Positions 50,277 to 60,851 of a DNA stretch of 64,000 nucleotides are shown here, one piece after another. Each line of letters opens with the position of its first letter. The first letter of the stretch is position 1. The position numbers were made by a program, and so were the translations under genes. Under the pieces are notes generated by a model. It was not told where the DNA came from. It worked only from the letters and a program-made list of their open reading frames with translations, and searched no databases. The stretch is from the NCBI RefSeq assembly GCF_002982075.1, contig NZ_PUEJ01000003.1, positions 620,001-684,000 of the forward strand, written 5' to 3'. This stretch comes from Labrys okinawensis (GTDB lineage: Bacteria > Pseudomonadota > Alphaproteobacteria > Rhizobiales > Labraceae).

Positions 50277-52238
50277 TCAGATCGCCCAGCCCGCCTTCAG
50301 TCCCTCCAGCACGGCTTCCTCGGCCGTGCGGGGCGTCAGGCAGTCGCCGATGACATGGATCTCGGCGGGCAGGCCCTCCAGCTCGGCTTCCAGGGCATTG
50401 ACGGCCTCATGGCCGAGCGACGTCACCAGCGTGTCGATGCCGTCGACGATGATCGGCTCGCGGCCGGTGACATGGGCGAGATAGACGGTCTGACCGTCGA
50501 CGCCGTAGAGATCGGCATAGGGTATGACCTCGATGCCGAGATCGTGCAGCACACCGGCCCAGTGGTCGCGCACATAGGCCTGGATGCGTTGGCCCGGCAT
50601 GTAGCCGTTGACGGCGAGGCGGACCTTGCAGCCGGCCCGCGCCAGCTTCTCGGCGACGCCCATGCCGATCCAATCGCAGCGCCAGTCCGCCACCAGCACG
50701 GAGCTGCCGATATTGGCCTCCTCGCGCAGCACCTGCCAGGCATCGACGACATGCGCGGTCTCGGCGCCGGGCAATTCGGGATGGCGCGGCGTGGCGCCGG
50801 TGGCGATGATGACCGCGTCGGGACGCTCGCGCTCGACCAGGGCACGGTCGACCCTGCTGTTCTTCACCACGGTGACGCCGGCGAGTTCGGCCTCGCGGGT
50901 AAGATTGGTGACGATGCCGCCGAACTCCATGCGCCGCGGCAGCAATTGCGCCAGCAGAGCCTGGCCGCCGAGCCGGCCCGACGCCTCATAGAGCGTGACG
51001 TCATGGCCGCGCGAGGCGGCGATACTGGCGGCCTTCATGCCGGCCGGGCCACCGCCCGCCACCAAGACCTTCTTTACCGTAGCCGCCGGCAACACCTTGC
51101 CGTAGCGCAGCTCGCGCCCGGTCTCGGGATGCTGGATGCAGGATATGGGCACGCCGAGCTGGAAATGGCCGATGCAGGCCTGGTTGCAGGCTATGCAGGC
51201 GCGGATGTCGTCGAAGCGGCCCTGTTCGGCCTTGGCAGGCATGTCGGGGTCGCAGATCAGCGCGCGCGTCATGCCGACCATGTCGGCCTCACCCTTGGCG
51301 ATCAGCTGTTCGGCATCCTGGGGCTGGTTGACGCGCCCTGCATAGAAGACCGGGGTTTTCACCCTGCGCTTCACGGCCGCCGCCGATGGTGCGCCATAGG
51401 CGCTGGAAAAGGCCATGGCCGGCGCGATGTGCACGGCGCCGCCGAAGCTGGCGGAGGAGCCGACCGTCAGGTTGAAGTAGTCGAAGCTGCCGTCGAGCGT
51501 GGTGAGCACCTCTGCCACTTCCTCGGCGGTGAGGCCGTTGAGGTCGCTGTCCTCGGAGGAAAAGCGCAGGCCGACCACGAAATCCGGCCCGGTCCTGGCG
51601 CGGATGGCGGCAAGGCTCTCGCGGATGAAGCGCAGCCGGTTTTCGAGCGAACCGCCATAGGCATCCTCGCGTAGATTGACGCGGGGATTGACGAATTGCG
51701 AGGGCAGGTAGCCGTGGCTGCCGACGATCTCCACACCGTCGAGCCCGGCCGCTTCGAGCCGGCGTGCGGCCTCGCCATAGCCCTCGACGATCTCGCCGAT
51801 CATCGCCGCGCTCATGGCCCGCGGCATGACGTGGAAGCGCTGGTTAGGCACGGCGGAGGGCGCGTAGGCGACGGGGGCGGTGCCTTCGGCCGTCTCCATG
51901 ATCTCGCGGCCGGGATGGAAGAGCTGCCCGAACACCGCGGCCCCCTCGGCATGGCAGACTTCGGCAAGGCGCCGGTAGCCGGGGATGCAGTCGTCGCTGG
52001 TCGCCATCAGGAGATGGGAGGTGTAGCGCGCCGTCTCGTGCACGCCGGCGACCTGCAGCACGATCAGCCCGACGCCGCCCTGCGCGCGCGCCTGCTGATA
52101 GGCGATCAGCGCGTCATTCGGCACGAAGGCGGTGGGCAGGGTGGTGTCGTGCCCGGTCGACATGATGCGGTTCTTGATGCGCAGATTGCGGATCGTGAAC
52201 GGCGAATAGAGGTGGGGGAGGGCGGCGGACTGGCTCAC
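50277..52238 (-). CDS. NADH:flavin oxidoreductase with Fe-S cluster (dienoyl-CoA reductase/demethylase type)
   Basis: A protein of about 653 residues. It has an N-terminal FMN barrel of the old-yellow-enzyme type (about 10-345; GQLFHPGRE and SHGYLPSQFVNPRVNLREDAYGGS), a 4Fe-4S site CIACNQACIG...C (about 350-375) and a C-terminal FAD/NAD(P) domain (VAGGGPAGMKAASIAASRGHDVTLYEA). This is the architecture of 2,4-dienoyl-CoA reductase, trimethylamine dehydrogenase and the N-methylproline/stachydrine demethylases of soil alphaproteobacteria. Genomic context does not choose between these. The start is GTG 52238 behind GAGG; a GTG at 52274 is possible. Confidence 0.85.
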   Translation of the reverse strand: MSQSAALPHLYSPFTIRNLRIKNRIMSTGHDTTLPTAFVPNDALIAYQQARAQGGVGLIVLQVAGVHETARYTSHLLMATSDDCIPGYRRLAEVCHAEGAAVFGQLFHPGREIMETAEGTAPVAYAPSAVPNQRFHVMPRAMSAAMIGEIVEGYGEAARRLEAAGLDGVEIVGSHGYLPSQFVNPRVNLREDAYGGSLENRLRFIRESLAAIRARTGPDFVVGLRFSSEDSDLNGLTAEEVAEVLTTLDGSFDYFNLTVGSSASFGGAVHIAPAMAFSSAYGAPSAAAVKRRVKTPVFYAGRVNQPQDAEQLIAKGEADMVGMTRALICDPDMPAKAEQGRFDDIRACIACNQACIGHFQLGVPISCIQHPETGRELRYGKVLPAATVKKVLVAGGGPAGMKAASIAASRGHDVTLYEASGRLGGQALLAQLLPRRMEFGGIVTNLTREAELAGVTVVKNSRVDRALVERERPDAVIIATGATPRHPELPGAETAHVVDAWQVLREEANIGSSVLVADWRCDWIGMGVAEKLARAGCKVRLAVNGYMPGQRIQAYVRDHWAGVLHDLGIEVIPYADLYGVDGQTVYLAHVTGREPIIVDGIDTLVTSLGHEAVNALEAELEGLPAEIHVIGDCLTPRTAEEAVLEGLKAGWAI

Positions 52239-52322
52239 GGTGCCTCGCAGGAACTGGACCCGTACTGGGTGCACGGGGGCGATCCTGCAATCAACATGGC
52301 CGATTGTCGCGAGGGCGCACCG

Positions 52323-52405
52323 GTCATCCCGCGCGGGCGCTTTTCTCCTCAGGCGCTCCCGCTTCTGCGGAGCAGCATTGCCTGTTGCGCCGCATGCGGG
52401 ATGAC
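52323..52405. repeat. Structured intergenic inverted repeat
   Basis: GTCATCCCGC (52323-52332) and GCGGGATGAC (52396-52405) are perfect 10-bp ends of an 83-base element. Inside, GCGGGCGC and GCGCTCCCGC form a further imperfect stem. It lies between the flavoprotein start and the MipA-like gene's stop. A partial GGGATGAC end with CCCCGG context also occurs near 18575, suggesting a dispersed family. Confidence 0.55.
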
Positions 52406-52414
52406 TGGCCAGCC

Positions 52415-53248
52415 TCAGAGATTGAAGTCGAAGCGGTAGCTCGCCGAGATGCCGATCAGCAGCTGATCCTTGGAGCCGCGTTCCTTCACCAGGCTCGAAC
52501 TCGCGGCGGGGCCGGTAAGGCGGCTATATTCGGCAAAGGCGCTGGTGGTGATCTTGTCCGTGGTTTTCCAGGTCACCGCGCCGCCGACGCCGACCGACTT
52601 CAACCCACCTCCTGGCGAATAGGGGCTGAGGCCCGAAGCGAGCGATTCCTGCAGGTTCACGCCGTAATAGGCGTCGAAATAGCTGTGCGAGGCCAAGGAG
52701 AGGCGGGGACCGCCGGAAAGCCGCCAATCCGGGGCTATGTCATAAAACGCGTCCGCGGCGAGATCGGCGACGAGACCATGATGCGAACGGATGCCGTGCC
52801 GCAATTCGGCGCGCAAGCGCAGCCATTCCGTCGGATAGATATCGGCGAAGATGCCGAGTTCGCCACCCCAGCGCACCGGCTTGAGGCCCTTGAGATCGTC
52901 GTCGGTGGAGCCGTCACGCTCGAACAAGATTTTGCCGACCGGGCCGATTCGCAGGAAGCCGTTGTCGAGCAGGCCCACGCCCGGATTGTCGTTGCGCGAG
53001 GTGAAGGCCGGTCCCTTGCCCTGGCGGGACAGTGAGATGATCGGCGAGGGCAGGAAGCTGAAATCCTTGGCGCCCTCATATTTGGGGCCCATGGCGGCGG
53101 TCGCGCCGAGTTCCAGAGACCAGCCGCCGGCGATGTAGTTGTCCCAGAATCCGGTCGGTGTGTAGGAAGAGGACTGGGCCAGTGCCGGCGTCGCCAGAAC
53201 GGCTAGAACTCCTGCCGCAACGGCAGTCTTCAGGGAGGTACGCAACAT
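52415..53248 (-). CDS. MipA/OmpV-family outer-membrane protein
   Basis: A 277-residue outer-membrane beta-barrel. The signal peptide ends in ATPALAQ (about residue 25). The barrel begins WSLELGATAAMGPKYEGAKDFSFLPSPIISLS, the MipA signature, and alternating strands run to the C-terminal ISASYRFDFNL, ending in a hydrophobic residue after Phe as barrel proteins do. MipA-type proteins act as porin-like or murein-scaffold proteins. The ATG at 53248 begins the signal peptide; the upstream in-frame ATG at 53368 does not. Confidence 0.9.
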   Translation of the reverse strand: MLRTSLKTAVAAGVLAVLATPALAQSSSYTPTGFWDNYIAGGWSLELGATAAMGPKYEGAKDFSFLPSPIISLSRQGKGPAFTSRNDNPGVGLLDNGFLRIGPVGKILFERDGSTDDDLKGLKPVRWGGELGIFADIYPTEWLRLRAELRHGIRSHHGLVADLAADAFYDIAPDWRLSGGPRLSLASHSYFDAYYGVNLQESLASGLSPYSPGGGLKSVGVGGAVTWKTTDKITTSAFAEYSRLTGPAASSSLVKERGSKDQLLIGISASYRFDFNL

Positions 53249-53609
53249 CACTCTATTCCCATTTCCGGTCGCGGCAGGAGCGGCCGCGAACTTGGCCGCA
53301 CAATGCCTTCGAGGTGACAACAAACAATGAATGCTGGCATGAATAATCAACGAATTCCCTAACGTCATGTTTTGGATGCCGAGGGCATCGTCAGTTTCGT
53401 GATGCCCATTGTGAAGGCATTCACTGAGTGGCGATGATCAGCCGGAAAAGGAGTCTATGAGCCGGCTGCGATTGATTATCGTGTCCCTTATAAACACGAT
53501 GGCGATTTTGTGGCCAGCAAAAATGGCACGAGCCTGTTCATAATCTCTCCTTCAAAAGGAAGGGCGCGCGGTATAGGACAGGCCATATTTCCAATTTCGA
53601 AAGCCCGTC
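53249..53609. other. Intergenic region between mipA-like gene and gltX
   Basis: 361 bases, relatively AT-rich, containing divergent promoter regions. The only structure I can point to is the dyad ATCGTGT (53478-53484) / ACACGAT (53494-53500) around CCCTTATAA, about 110-130 bases upstream of gltX. No coding frame is convincing. Confidence 0.4.
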
Positions 53610-54938
53610 ATGCCGCCCGTCGTTCGCTTTGCGCCATCTCCCACCGGCTATATCCATATCGGCAATATCCGCACCGCTTTGCTGAACTGGTGTGTGACCA
53701 AACGCGCGGGCGGGCGCTTCATCCTGCGCTATGACGACACCGACACCGCCCGCTCGCGCCAGGAATATGCCGACGCCATCGCGGTGGATCTCGCCTGGCT
53801 CGGCATGGTGCCGGACGTGCAGGCCCGCCAGTCGGAACGCATGGCGCTCTATGATGCCGCGGCCGCCCGCCTGCGCGAGGCCGGCCGGCTCTATCCCTGC
53901 TACGAGACCGAGGAGGAGCTGGAGCGCCGGCGCACCTTGCAGAAGGCACGCGGCCTGCCGCCGGTCTATGACCGGGCGGCCCTGCGCCTGACGGCGGAGC
54001 AGAAGGCGGCGATGGAGGCCGAGGGCCGCCGGCCGCATTGGCGCTTCCTGCTCAACCACCGCATCGTCGAATGGCAGGACGGCGTGCGGGGGCCCGCACA
54101 TGTCGACACCGCCTCGCTCTCCGATCCGGTACTGATCCGCGCCGACGGCGGCTATCTCTATACACTGCCCTCCGTGGTCGACGACATCGACCTCGGTGTC
54201 ACCCACATCATCCGCGGCGAGGATCACGTCACCAACACCGCCGTGCAGATCGAGATCTTCGAGGCGCTGGGCGGCAGCGTGCCGGCTTTCGCTCACCACA
54301 ACCTGCTCACCACGGTCAGCGGCGAGGGACTGTCCAAGCGCAGCGGCGCGCTGTCGATCGGCTCGCTGCGCGAGGCCGGCTTCGAGCCGATGGCGGTGGC
54401 GAGCCTTGCCGTGCTGACCGGTACGGCTGAGGCTGTCAGGCCGATCGCGACTTTGCAGGACCTGGCTGCGCTGGTCGACCTCTCCCGAATCTCGCGGGCG
54501 CCGGCGCGGTTCGATCCGGCCGAGATCGAGACCCTCAACGCCAAGCTGCTGCATGAGACGGCCTATGCGGATGTCTCGCAGCGGCTCTCGGCCCTCGGCG
54601 TCGGGGGCGGCGAGGCGTTCTGGCTCGCCGTGCGCAGCAATCTCGTCAGGCTCGCGGATGCGAAGACCTGGTGGGATGTGGTGAGGGGACCGGTCGCCAA
54701 GGGCGAACAGGATCGGGAATTCCTCCACCGTGCCGCCTCTCTGCTTCCGGCCGAGCCCTGGGACGAGAACACCTGGGGCGCCTGGACACAGGCCGTGAAG
54801 GACGCCACCGGCGCCAAGGGCAAGGCCCTGTTCATGCCGCTGCGCCAGGCGCTGACCGGCCTCGACCACGGTCCCGAACTCAAGGCGCTGCTGCCGTTGA
54901 TCGGCCGCGAGCGGGCGCTGGCGCGACTTGGCGCTTGA
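53610..54938 (+). CDS. gltX: Glutamyl-tRNA synthetase
   Basis: A 442-residue class I synthetase. The HIGH motif is [19 protein letters not shown] (residues 8-26), and the KMSKS equivalent is [11 protein letters not shown] (about 236-246). RYDDTD is the catalytic fold block, and a C-terminal helical anticodon-binding domain follows. It is shorter than the typical 470-480 residues, consistent with the GltX2 type often found as a second copy in alphaproteobacteria. I cannot see here whether another gltX exists elsewhere. Confidence 0.92.
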   Translation: MPPVVRFAPSPTGYIHIGNIRTALLNWCVTKRAGGRFILRYDDTDTARSRQEYADAIAVDLAWLGMVPDVQARQSERMALYDAAAARLREAGRLYPCYETEEELERRRTLQKARGLPPVYDRAALRLTAEQKAAMEAEGRRPHWRFLLNHRIVEWQDGVRGPAHVDTASLSDPVLIRADGGYLYTLPSVVDDIDLGVTHIIRGEDHVTNTAVQIEIFEALGGSVPAFAHHNLLTTVSGEGLSKRSGALSIGSLREAGFEPMAVASLAVLTGTAEAVRPIATLQDLAALVDLSRISRAPARFDPAEIETLNAKLLHETAYADVSQRLSALGVGGGEAFWLAVRSNLVRLADAKTWWDVVRGPVAKGEQDREFLHRAASLLPAEPWDENTWGAWTQAVKDATGAKGKALFMPLRQALTGLDHGPELKALLPLIGRERALARLGA

Positions 54939-55020
54939 AGGAGCTCCGAAGGCCTAGTTCACCAAGGTGTCTCGACCAGTCGAGCGCTGACGGGCTAATT
55001 TGCCTGTTTTGGAGGTGAAA

Positions 55021-55869
55021 ATGACAGGTCTTCTGCCCAACACTGCCACCAATCCCCAGCCCGGCACCATCGCAAGGCCGACGATCGTCAGCAATCGGGT
55101 GCAGCCACCCGCGCAATGCAGCGACAATCGTGCCAAGCTGGCCAACCTCCGCAATCTCATCGCCGCTGCCGAGCGGGAATATCGCGAGATGACCATCGAG
55201 CTGGATCGCTTGGACGATGAAGGCCGGATCTGGCTGGTCGTGGACCTGATCCACAAGACCGCCTTGGCTTCGCTGGATCTGGGGGCGGCGATCATGCAGG
55301 TCGCGGGGCTCAAGACAGGCGACGCGGCGCGGGCCCTCGCGGATGGCACCCAGACCGTCAGCGACACCTTCATCGGTACGTCGGGCGTGCTGGACGGATC
55401 GGTCTCGGGCAAGGATTTCGCGCGAACCATGGCCCAGCGGGCGCTGACCCATGCCAAGCCTGGCACGGCCGGTCAGGCCATGGCCAAAGGGCAGGCGGAT
55501 ATTGCCCTGGGCTCCTGGTCGAGCATCGACAACATCACGGGTGCGCAGGGGCGTAGCGCCGCCAATTCCCGTGCGGCCGAAGCAGGCGTGGAATTGGCCG
55601 CCGGGCTGATCCAGCGTAGCGCCGATACGCTCGATGCGGGCACGGCGGGTGGCAGTCCCGTTGCCAAGAGGGTCGGCGCAGCGGCGCAGATCGCCAAGGC
55701 GATGGCCAGCTACAATCGCGAGCTCGAGGGTGCCTTCAACCGTCGGCTGGAGATATCGAGCGGCCTGATGGCGACCAAGGCAACCATGCAGGCCACGCTG
55801 CAACGCGCCATGGCTCGTTATCGCAGGGACGCAGCCGAACTGGAGAGGCTGCTCCAGGCCTGCATCTGA
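55021..55869 (+). CDS. Unrecognised Ala-rich helical protein
   Basis: A 282-residue protein with a very strong ribosome site (GGAGGTGAAA). It has no signal peptide or membrane segment. Residues about 1-30 are Pro/Asn/Thr-rich and disordered-looking (NTATNPQPGTIARPT). From about 34 on the protein looks largely helical, with a heptad-like region LANLRNLIAAAEREYREMTIELDRLDDE (about 41-68) and a long Ala/Gln/Arg-rich C-terminal helix ending in MATKATMQATLQRAMARYRRDAAELERLL. I do not recognise a family. A cytoplasmic or secreted-by-machinery helical protein are both possible. Confidence 0.75.
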   Translation: MTGLLPNTATNPQPGTIARPTIVSNRVQPPAQCSDNRAKLANLRNLIAAAEREYREMTIELDRLDDEGRIWLVVDLIHKTALASLDLGAAIMQVAGLKTGDAARALADGTQTVSDTFIGTSGVLDGSVSGKDFARTMAQRALTHAKPGTAGQAMAKGQADIALGSWSSIDNITGAQGRSAANSRAAEAGVELAAGLIQRSADTLDAGTAGGSPVAKRVGAAAQIAKAMASYNRELEGAFNRRLEISSGLMATKATMQATLQRAMARYRRDAAELERLLQACI

Positions 55870-55997
55870 GGCCTCTGATGAAGATTGGGGCACGCGATGT
55901 CCCAAGCGGCCCATACCGGGCTTGGCGCCATGGTCCTGGCGCCTCTGGCGCATCGTCGGCTTCCATCCCATATGGAGTGCCTATGAGGAGAGCCTGT

Positions 55998-56513
55998 ATG
56001 CTGCGTCAATTCTGCCTCGGCCTTGCCGCCCTTGGCCTTGCCTTCATGGCGCCGGTGACGTCCAAGGCCCAGGAGCCCGACCTGATCTTCCGCAAATCGA
56101 CGGTATGGAAGTTCCTGACTCCGGACGACAAGCTTGCCGTCTACGGCATCGACGATCCCGATGTCGAAGGGGTCGCCTGCCACTTCACCGTGCCGGAGAA
56201 GGGCGGTCTGAAGGGCATGTTCGGGGTGGCGGAGGAGGTGTCCGACGTCTCCCTTGCCTGCCGCCAGGTCGGGCCGATCAAGTTCAAGGAAAAATTCGAG
56301 CAGGGCGCCCTGGTCTATCGCCAGTCCCGCTCGCTGTTCTTCAAGAAGATGCAGGTGGTGCGCGGCTGCGACGCCAAGCGCAATGTGCTGGTCTATCTGG
56401 TCTACACCGACAAGCTGATCGAGGGGTCTCCGAAGAACTCGACCTCCTCGGTGCCGGTGATGCCCTGGGCCGGCGAGCCGCCCCAGAAATGTGCGGATTT
56501 CGTCACGGACTGA
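55998..56513 (+). CDS. creA: CreA family protein
   Basis: A 171-residue periplasmic protein of the CreA family. The signal peptide is MLRQFCLGLAALGLAFMAPVTSKA. Family blocks are KFLTPDDKLAVYGIDDPDVEGVACHF, SDVSLACRQVGPIKF, SLFFKKMQVVRGCDAKRNVLVYLVYTDKLIEGSPKNSTSSVPVMPW. Molecular function is unknown in any organism. The ATG at 55998 is preceded by GAGGAG, itself part of an earlier in-frame ATGAGGAGAGCC. Confidence 0.92.
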   Translation: MLRQFCLGLAALGLAFMAPVTSKAQEPDLIFRKSTVWKFLTPDDKLAVYGIDDPDVEGVACHFTVPEKGGLKGMFGVAEEVSDVSLACRQVGPIKFKEKFEQGALVYRQSRSLFFKKMQVVRGCDAKRNVLVYLVYTDKLIEGSPKNSTSSVPVMPWAGEPPQKCADFVTD

Positions 56514-56579
56514 GGGCGGGACCCGGCAGTACCGTCGCCCGCATCCTCATTCCCGCAAGTGTCCACGCCTCGCGGGTGA

Positions 56580-56882
56580 TCACTTCTCGCAGGTGATCAC
56601 CACGGCGTGCGGCTGAGCGGCAGCGGCGACCTGCGTCGGCGCGTTGATGGCGCCCGTGATGTCGGTTTCGGTCTGGCGGCGGAAGGCGACGGCCTTGGCA
56701 TAGCCGTTGGCGACACACCATTCGCTGGCGATCGGCTGGCCGCAGGGAGCGCCGCTTTCCAGGCAGGTATCGACGCCATAGCCATCGTCGGCATTGACGA
56801 CGAAGGAGGCCACGTTCTGGGCGGAGGCGGGGCTGGCGAAGGCCAGGCAAGCCGCGATGAAGGAGAGGGTACGCAGGTTCAT
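56580..56882 (-). CDS. Small secreted Cys-containing protein
   Basis: A 100-residue protein with a signal peptide (MNLRTLSFIAACLAFASPASA). The mature part contains four Cys (VDTCLESGAPCGQPIASEWCVANGYAKAVAF and the final ITCEK), which suggests two disulphides. The pattern C-x5-C-x8-C-x2-GY with a C-terminal Cys resembles small exported proteins common in Hyphomicrobiales, of unknown function. The ribosome site is weak. It converges on creA with a 66-base gap. Confidence 0.75.
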   Translation of the reverse strand: MNLRTLSFIAACLAFASPASAQNVASFVVNADDGYGVDTCLESGAPCGQPIASEWCVANGYAKAVAFRRQTETDITGAINAPTQVAAAAQPHAVVITCEK

Positions 56883-57255
56883 CGAAATCACACATGTGAA
56901 CGGGGACTGCCCCGTTCGGATAGCGGAGCCTGCCTATCATCGCTGTGCGTTTTTAAACATACGTAAATCTGCGTGTTTAATTTTTGGCGAAACTCTGTTG
57001 CCTGGGTGCATCACTCCGGCACCGGAGGAGGGGGCGGGATCTTGCTCCATCATTCGATCGAGCCGCTGGAAGCGGTGTGTCGTCCTTTTCTCGCGCGGCT
57101 TGACAACGCTGGCCGCATGGCACATTGCTCCCGCCATGACAAAGACGGCCATCCTTTCGCGGATTATTTGCAGCTAGCAGACACGCTGGCTGGCGCCGTC
57201 ATTCGCCCAAAATCTTGAGCGCAGGACGCCCCCGGCCAGCCGAGGTGGGGAACTC
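56883..57255. other. Intergenic region between small secreted gene and cysS
   Basis: 373 bases carrying the divergent promoters. The AT-rich centre has the dyad TTAAACA (56953-56959) / TGTTTAA (56974-56980). The rest shows short overlapping open frames with no ribosome site or conserved pattern; I accept none as a gene. Confidence 0.4.
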
Positions 57256-58697
<1,442 letters not shown>

Positions 58698-58698
<1 letters not shown>

Positions 58699-59222
58699 TG
58701 GCCAAGTCGACGTCGAATCCCGCGATGCCCAAACCGGGGCTGCGCCCCTTCCTGCCCGCCGATGCGCCGATTCTGGCCGAGATCTTCCGCGCCAGCATTC
58801 ACGAATTGACGGGCGAGGACTATTCCGAAAGCCAGCAGGAGGCCTGGGCCGAAGCCGCCGAGGACGAAGAAGCCTGGACCAAGCGGCTGGCCGGCTGCCT
58901 GACCATCGTGGCGACGGTCGGCGGCTCGCCGGTCGGCTTCATCGCGCTGAAAGGCAAGGACTTGGTCGATCTGCTCTACGTCCATCCTGCGGTTGCCGGG
59001 CAGGGCGTGGCCTCGACGCTCTATGGCGCCATCGAGCAACTCGCCAAGGCCCGCGGCGCCACCCAGCTGACCGTGGATGCCAGCGACACCGCCCGTGACT
59101 TTTTCCAAAGGCAGGGTTTCGTGCCCCAGCAGCGCAACACCGTGTCGCGCGGCGACGAATGGCTCGGCAACACCACCATGAAGAAAGCGCTCGCGGCTCC
59201 GCCCGATGCGACCCGGCAATGA
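58698..59222 (+). CDS. GNAT-family N-acetyltransferase
   Basis: A 174-residue acetyltransferase. The acetyl-CoA site reads VDLLYVHPAVAGQGVASTLYGAIEQLAKARGATQLTVDAS (about 94-134), containing the Q/RxxGxG/A motif as AGQGVAS, followed by ARDFFQRQGF. The N-terminus LRPFLPADAPILAEIFRASI is typical. The substrate is unknown. It overlaps cysS at its start and cimA at its end (ATGA), so the three are one transcript. Confidence 0.9.
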
Positions 59223-60814
59223 CGCGCGATCGGCTCTATCTCTTCGATACCACCTTGCGTGACGGGGCCCAGACCACGGGCGTCGACTTTTCCCTCGCCG
59301 ACAAGCAGGCGATCGCCCGCCTGCTCGACGATCTCGGTGTCGACTATGTCGAGGGCGGCTATCCCGGTGCCAATCCGCTCGACACGCAGTTCTTCAGCCA
59401 GCCGAACGGCCTCAAGGCGAAGTTCACCGCCTTCGGCATGACCAAGCGGGCGGGGCGCTCGGCTGCCAATGACCCCGGTGTTGCCGGCCTCCTCGATGCG
59501 CAGGCGGATGCGATCTGCTTCGTGGCCAAGAGCTGGGATCACCAGGTCCGCATGGCGCTGGGCATCAGCCTGGAAGAGAACCTCGATTCGATCCGCGACA
59601 GCGTCGCCACCGCCAAGGAGCGCGGCCGCGAAGTGCTTGTCGACTGCGAGCATTTCTTCGACGGCTACAAGGCCAATCCCGATTATGCGCTCGCCTGCGC
59701 CCGCACGGCTTACGAGGCCGGCGCGCGCTGGGTGGTGCTGTGCGATACCAATGGCGGCACCCTGCCGCATGAGGTGGAGCGCATCGTTGGCGAAGTGGTC
59801 GAGACGATCCCGGGCAGCCATCTCGGCATCCATGCCCACAATGACACCGAGCAGGCCGTTGCCAATTCGCTGGCGGCTGTCAGGGCGGGCGTGCGCCAGA
59901 TCCAGGGCACGCTGAACGGGCTCGGCGAGCGCTGCGGCAATGCCAATCTCACCTCGCTGATCCCGACGCTCCTGCTCAAGCCTGCTTATGCCGAGCGCTT
60001 CGAGATCGGGGTGGATGCAGCCAGGCTGGAGAATCTCACGCGCATCTCGCGCAAGCTCGACGAGCTGCTCAACCGCATGCCCGACCATCATGCGCCCTAT
60101 GTCGGCTCCTCGGCCTTCGCCACCAAGGCCGGCATCCATGCCTCGGCGGTGATGAAGGATCCGTCGACCTATGAGCATGTGCCCCCCGAGAGCGTGGGCA
60201 ACCGGCGCAAATTGCTGGTCTCGGACCAGGCCGGCAAGTCGAATATCCTGGCTGAACTGGAACGCCTGGGCCTGGCCATCGACAAGGACGATCCCCGTCT
60301 GTCGCGTCTCCTCGGCGCGCTGAAGGACAAGGAAGCGCAGGGCTATGCCTATGAGGGGGCGGACGCTTCCTTCTTCCTCCTGGCCAAGCGCATCCTCGGC
60401 AGCGTGCCCGAGTTCTTCTTCGTCGAGCGCTTCAGCGTCAATGTCGAGCGGCGCTGGAACGAGCGCGGCGAACTCGGCGTGTTCTCCGAGGCGATCGTCA
60501 AGGTCAAGGTCGGGGCCGAGGAGCTGATCTCGGCGGCCGAGGGGCATGGCCCGGTGAATGCCCTGGATACGGCGCTGCGCAAGGATCTGGGCAAATACCA
60601 GTCGGTCATCGAGGACCTGAAGCTGATCGACTACAAGGTGCGTGTCTTCCAGGGCGGCACCGATGCGGTGACCCGGGTGCTCATCGAATTCCAGGACGCC
60701 GGCGGCGACCGCTGGGCCACGGTCGGCGTCTCCGACAACATCATCGACGCCTCGTTCCAGGCGCTGGTGGATTCGATGACCTACAAGCTGCTCAAGGCCG
60801 GCGCGGAGGTGTGA
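59219..60814 (+). CDS. cimA: (R)-citramalate synthase CimA
   Basis: A 531-residue DRE-TIM metallolyase condensing pyruvate and acetyl-CoA to citramalate, the threonine-independent route to isoleucine. The catalytic domain begins YLFDTTLRDGAQTTGVDFS (6-24), and the metal ligands are in HAHNDTEQAVANSLAAV. GLGERCGNANL follows, and a C-terminal LeuA-type allosteric dimer domain occupies about 400-530. GAQTTGVDFS rather than GEQSPG favours CimA over isopropylmalate synthase. The frame extends upstream, but the ATG at 59219 overlaps the GNAT stop and matches the family start. Confidence 0.93.
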   Translation: MTRDRLYLFDTTLRDGAQTTGVDFSLADKQAIARLLDDLGVDYVEGGYPGANPLDTQFFSQPNGLKAKFTAFGMTKRAGRSAANDPGVAGLLDAQADAICFVAKSWDHQVRMALGISLEENLDSIRDSVATAKERGREVLVDCEHFFDGYKANPDYALACARTAYEAGARWVVLCDTNGGTLPHEVERIVGEVVETIPGSHLGIHAHNDTEQAVANSLAAVRAGVRQIQGTLNGLGERCGNANLTSLIPTLLLKPAYAERFEIGVDAARLENLTRISRKLDELLNRMPDHHAPYVGSSAFATKAGIHASAVMKDPSTYEHVPPESVGNRRKLLVSDQAGKSNILAELERLGLAIDKDDPRLSRLLGALKDKEAQGYAYEGADASFFLLAKRILGSVPEFFFVERFSVNVERRWNERGELGVFSEAIVKVKVGAEELISAAEGHGPVNALDTALRKDLGKYQSVIEDLKLIDYKVRVFQGGTDAVTRVLIEFQDAGGDRWATVGVSDNIIDASFQALVDSMTYKLLKAGAEV

Positions 60815-60819
60815 AGAGT

Positions 60820-60845
60820 GAGTGCCGACCTGGAAGTCGACACTC
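60820..60845. terminator. Hairpin between convergent cimA and yceI-like genes
   Basis: GAGTGCCGAC (60820-60829) and GTCGACACTC (60836-60845) pair at 9 of 10 positions around a 6-base loop. It occupies nearly all of the 37-base convergent gap and can form on both transcripts. Neither side has a good T-run. Confidence 0.5.
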
Positions 60846-60851
60846 CCTCGT

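Noticed and set aside
56575..56600. Direct repeat GGTGATCAC twice at the end of the small secreted gene
   Set aside because: Only 9 bases long and itself palindromic; one copy is coding. Probably a chance or minor slippage duplication.
56973..57218. Small plus-strand frame (81 codons) upstream of cysS
   Set aside because: No ribosome site, no signal peptide and no conserved pattern; it lies in promoter-type AT-rich DNA.
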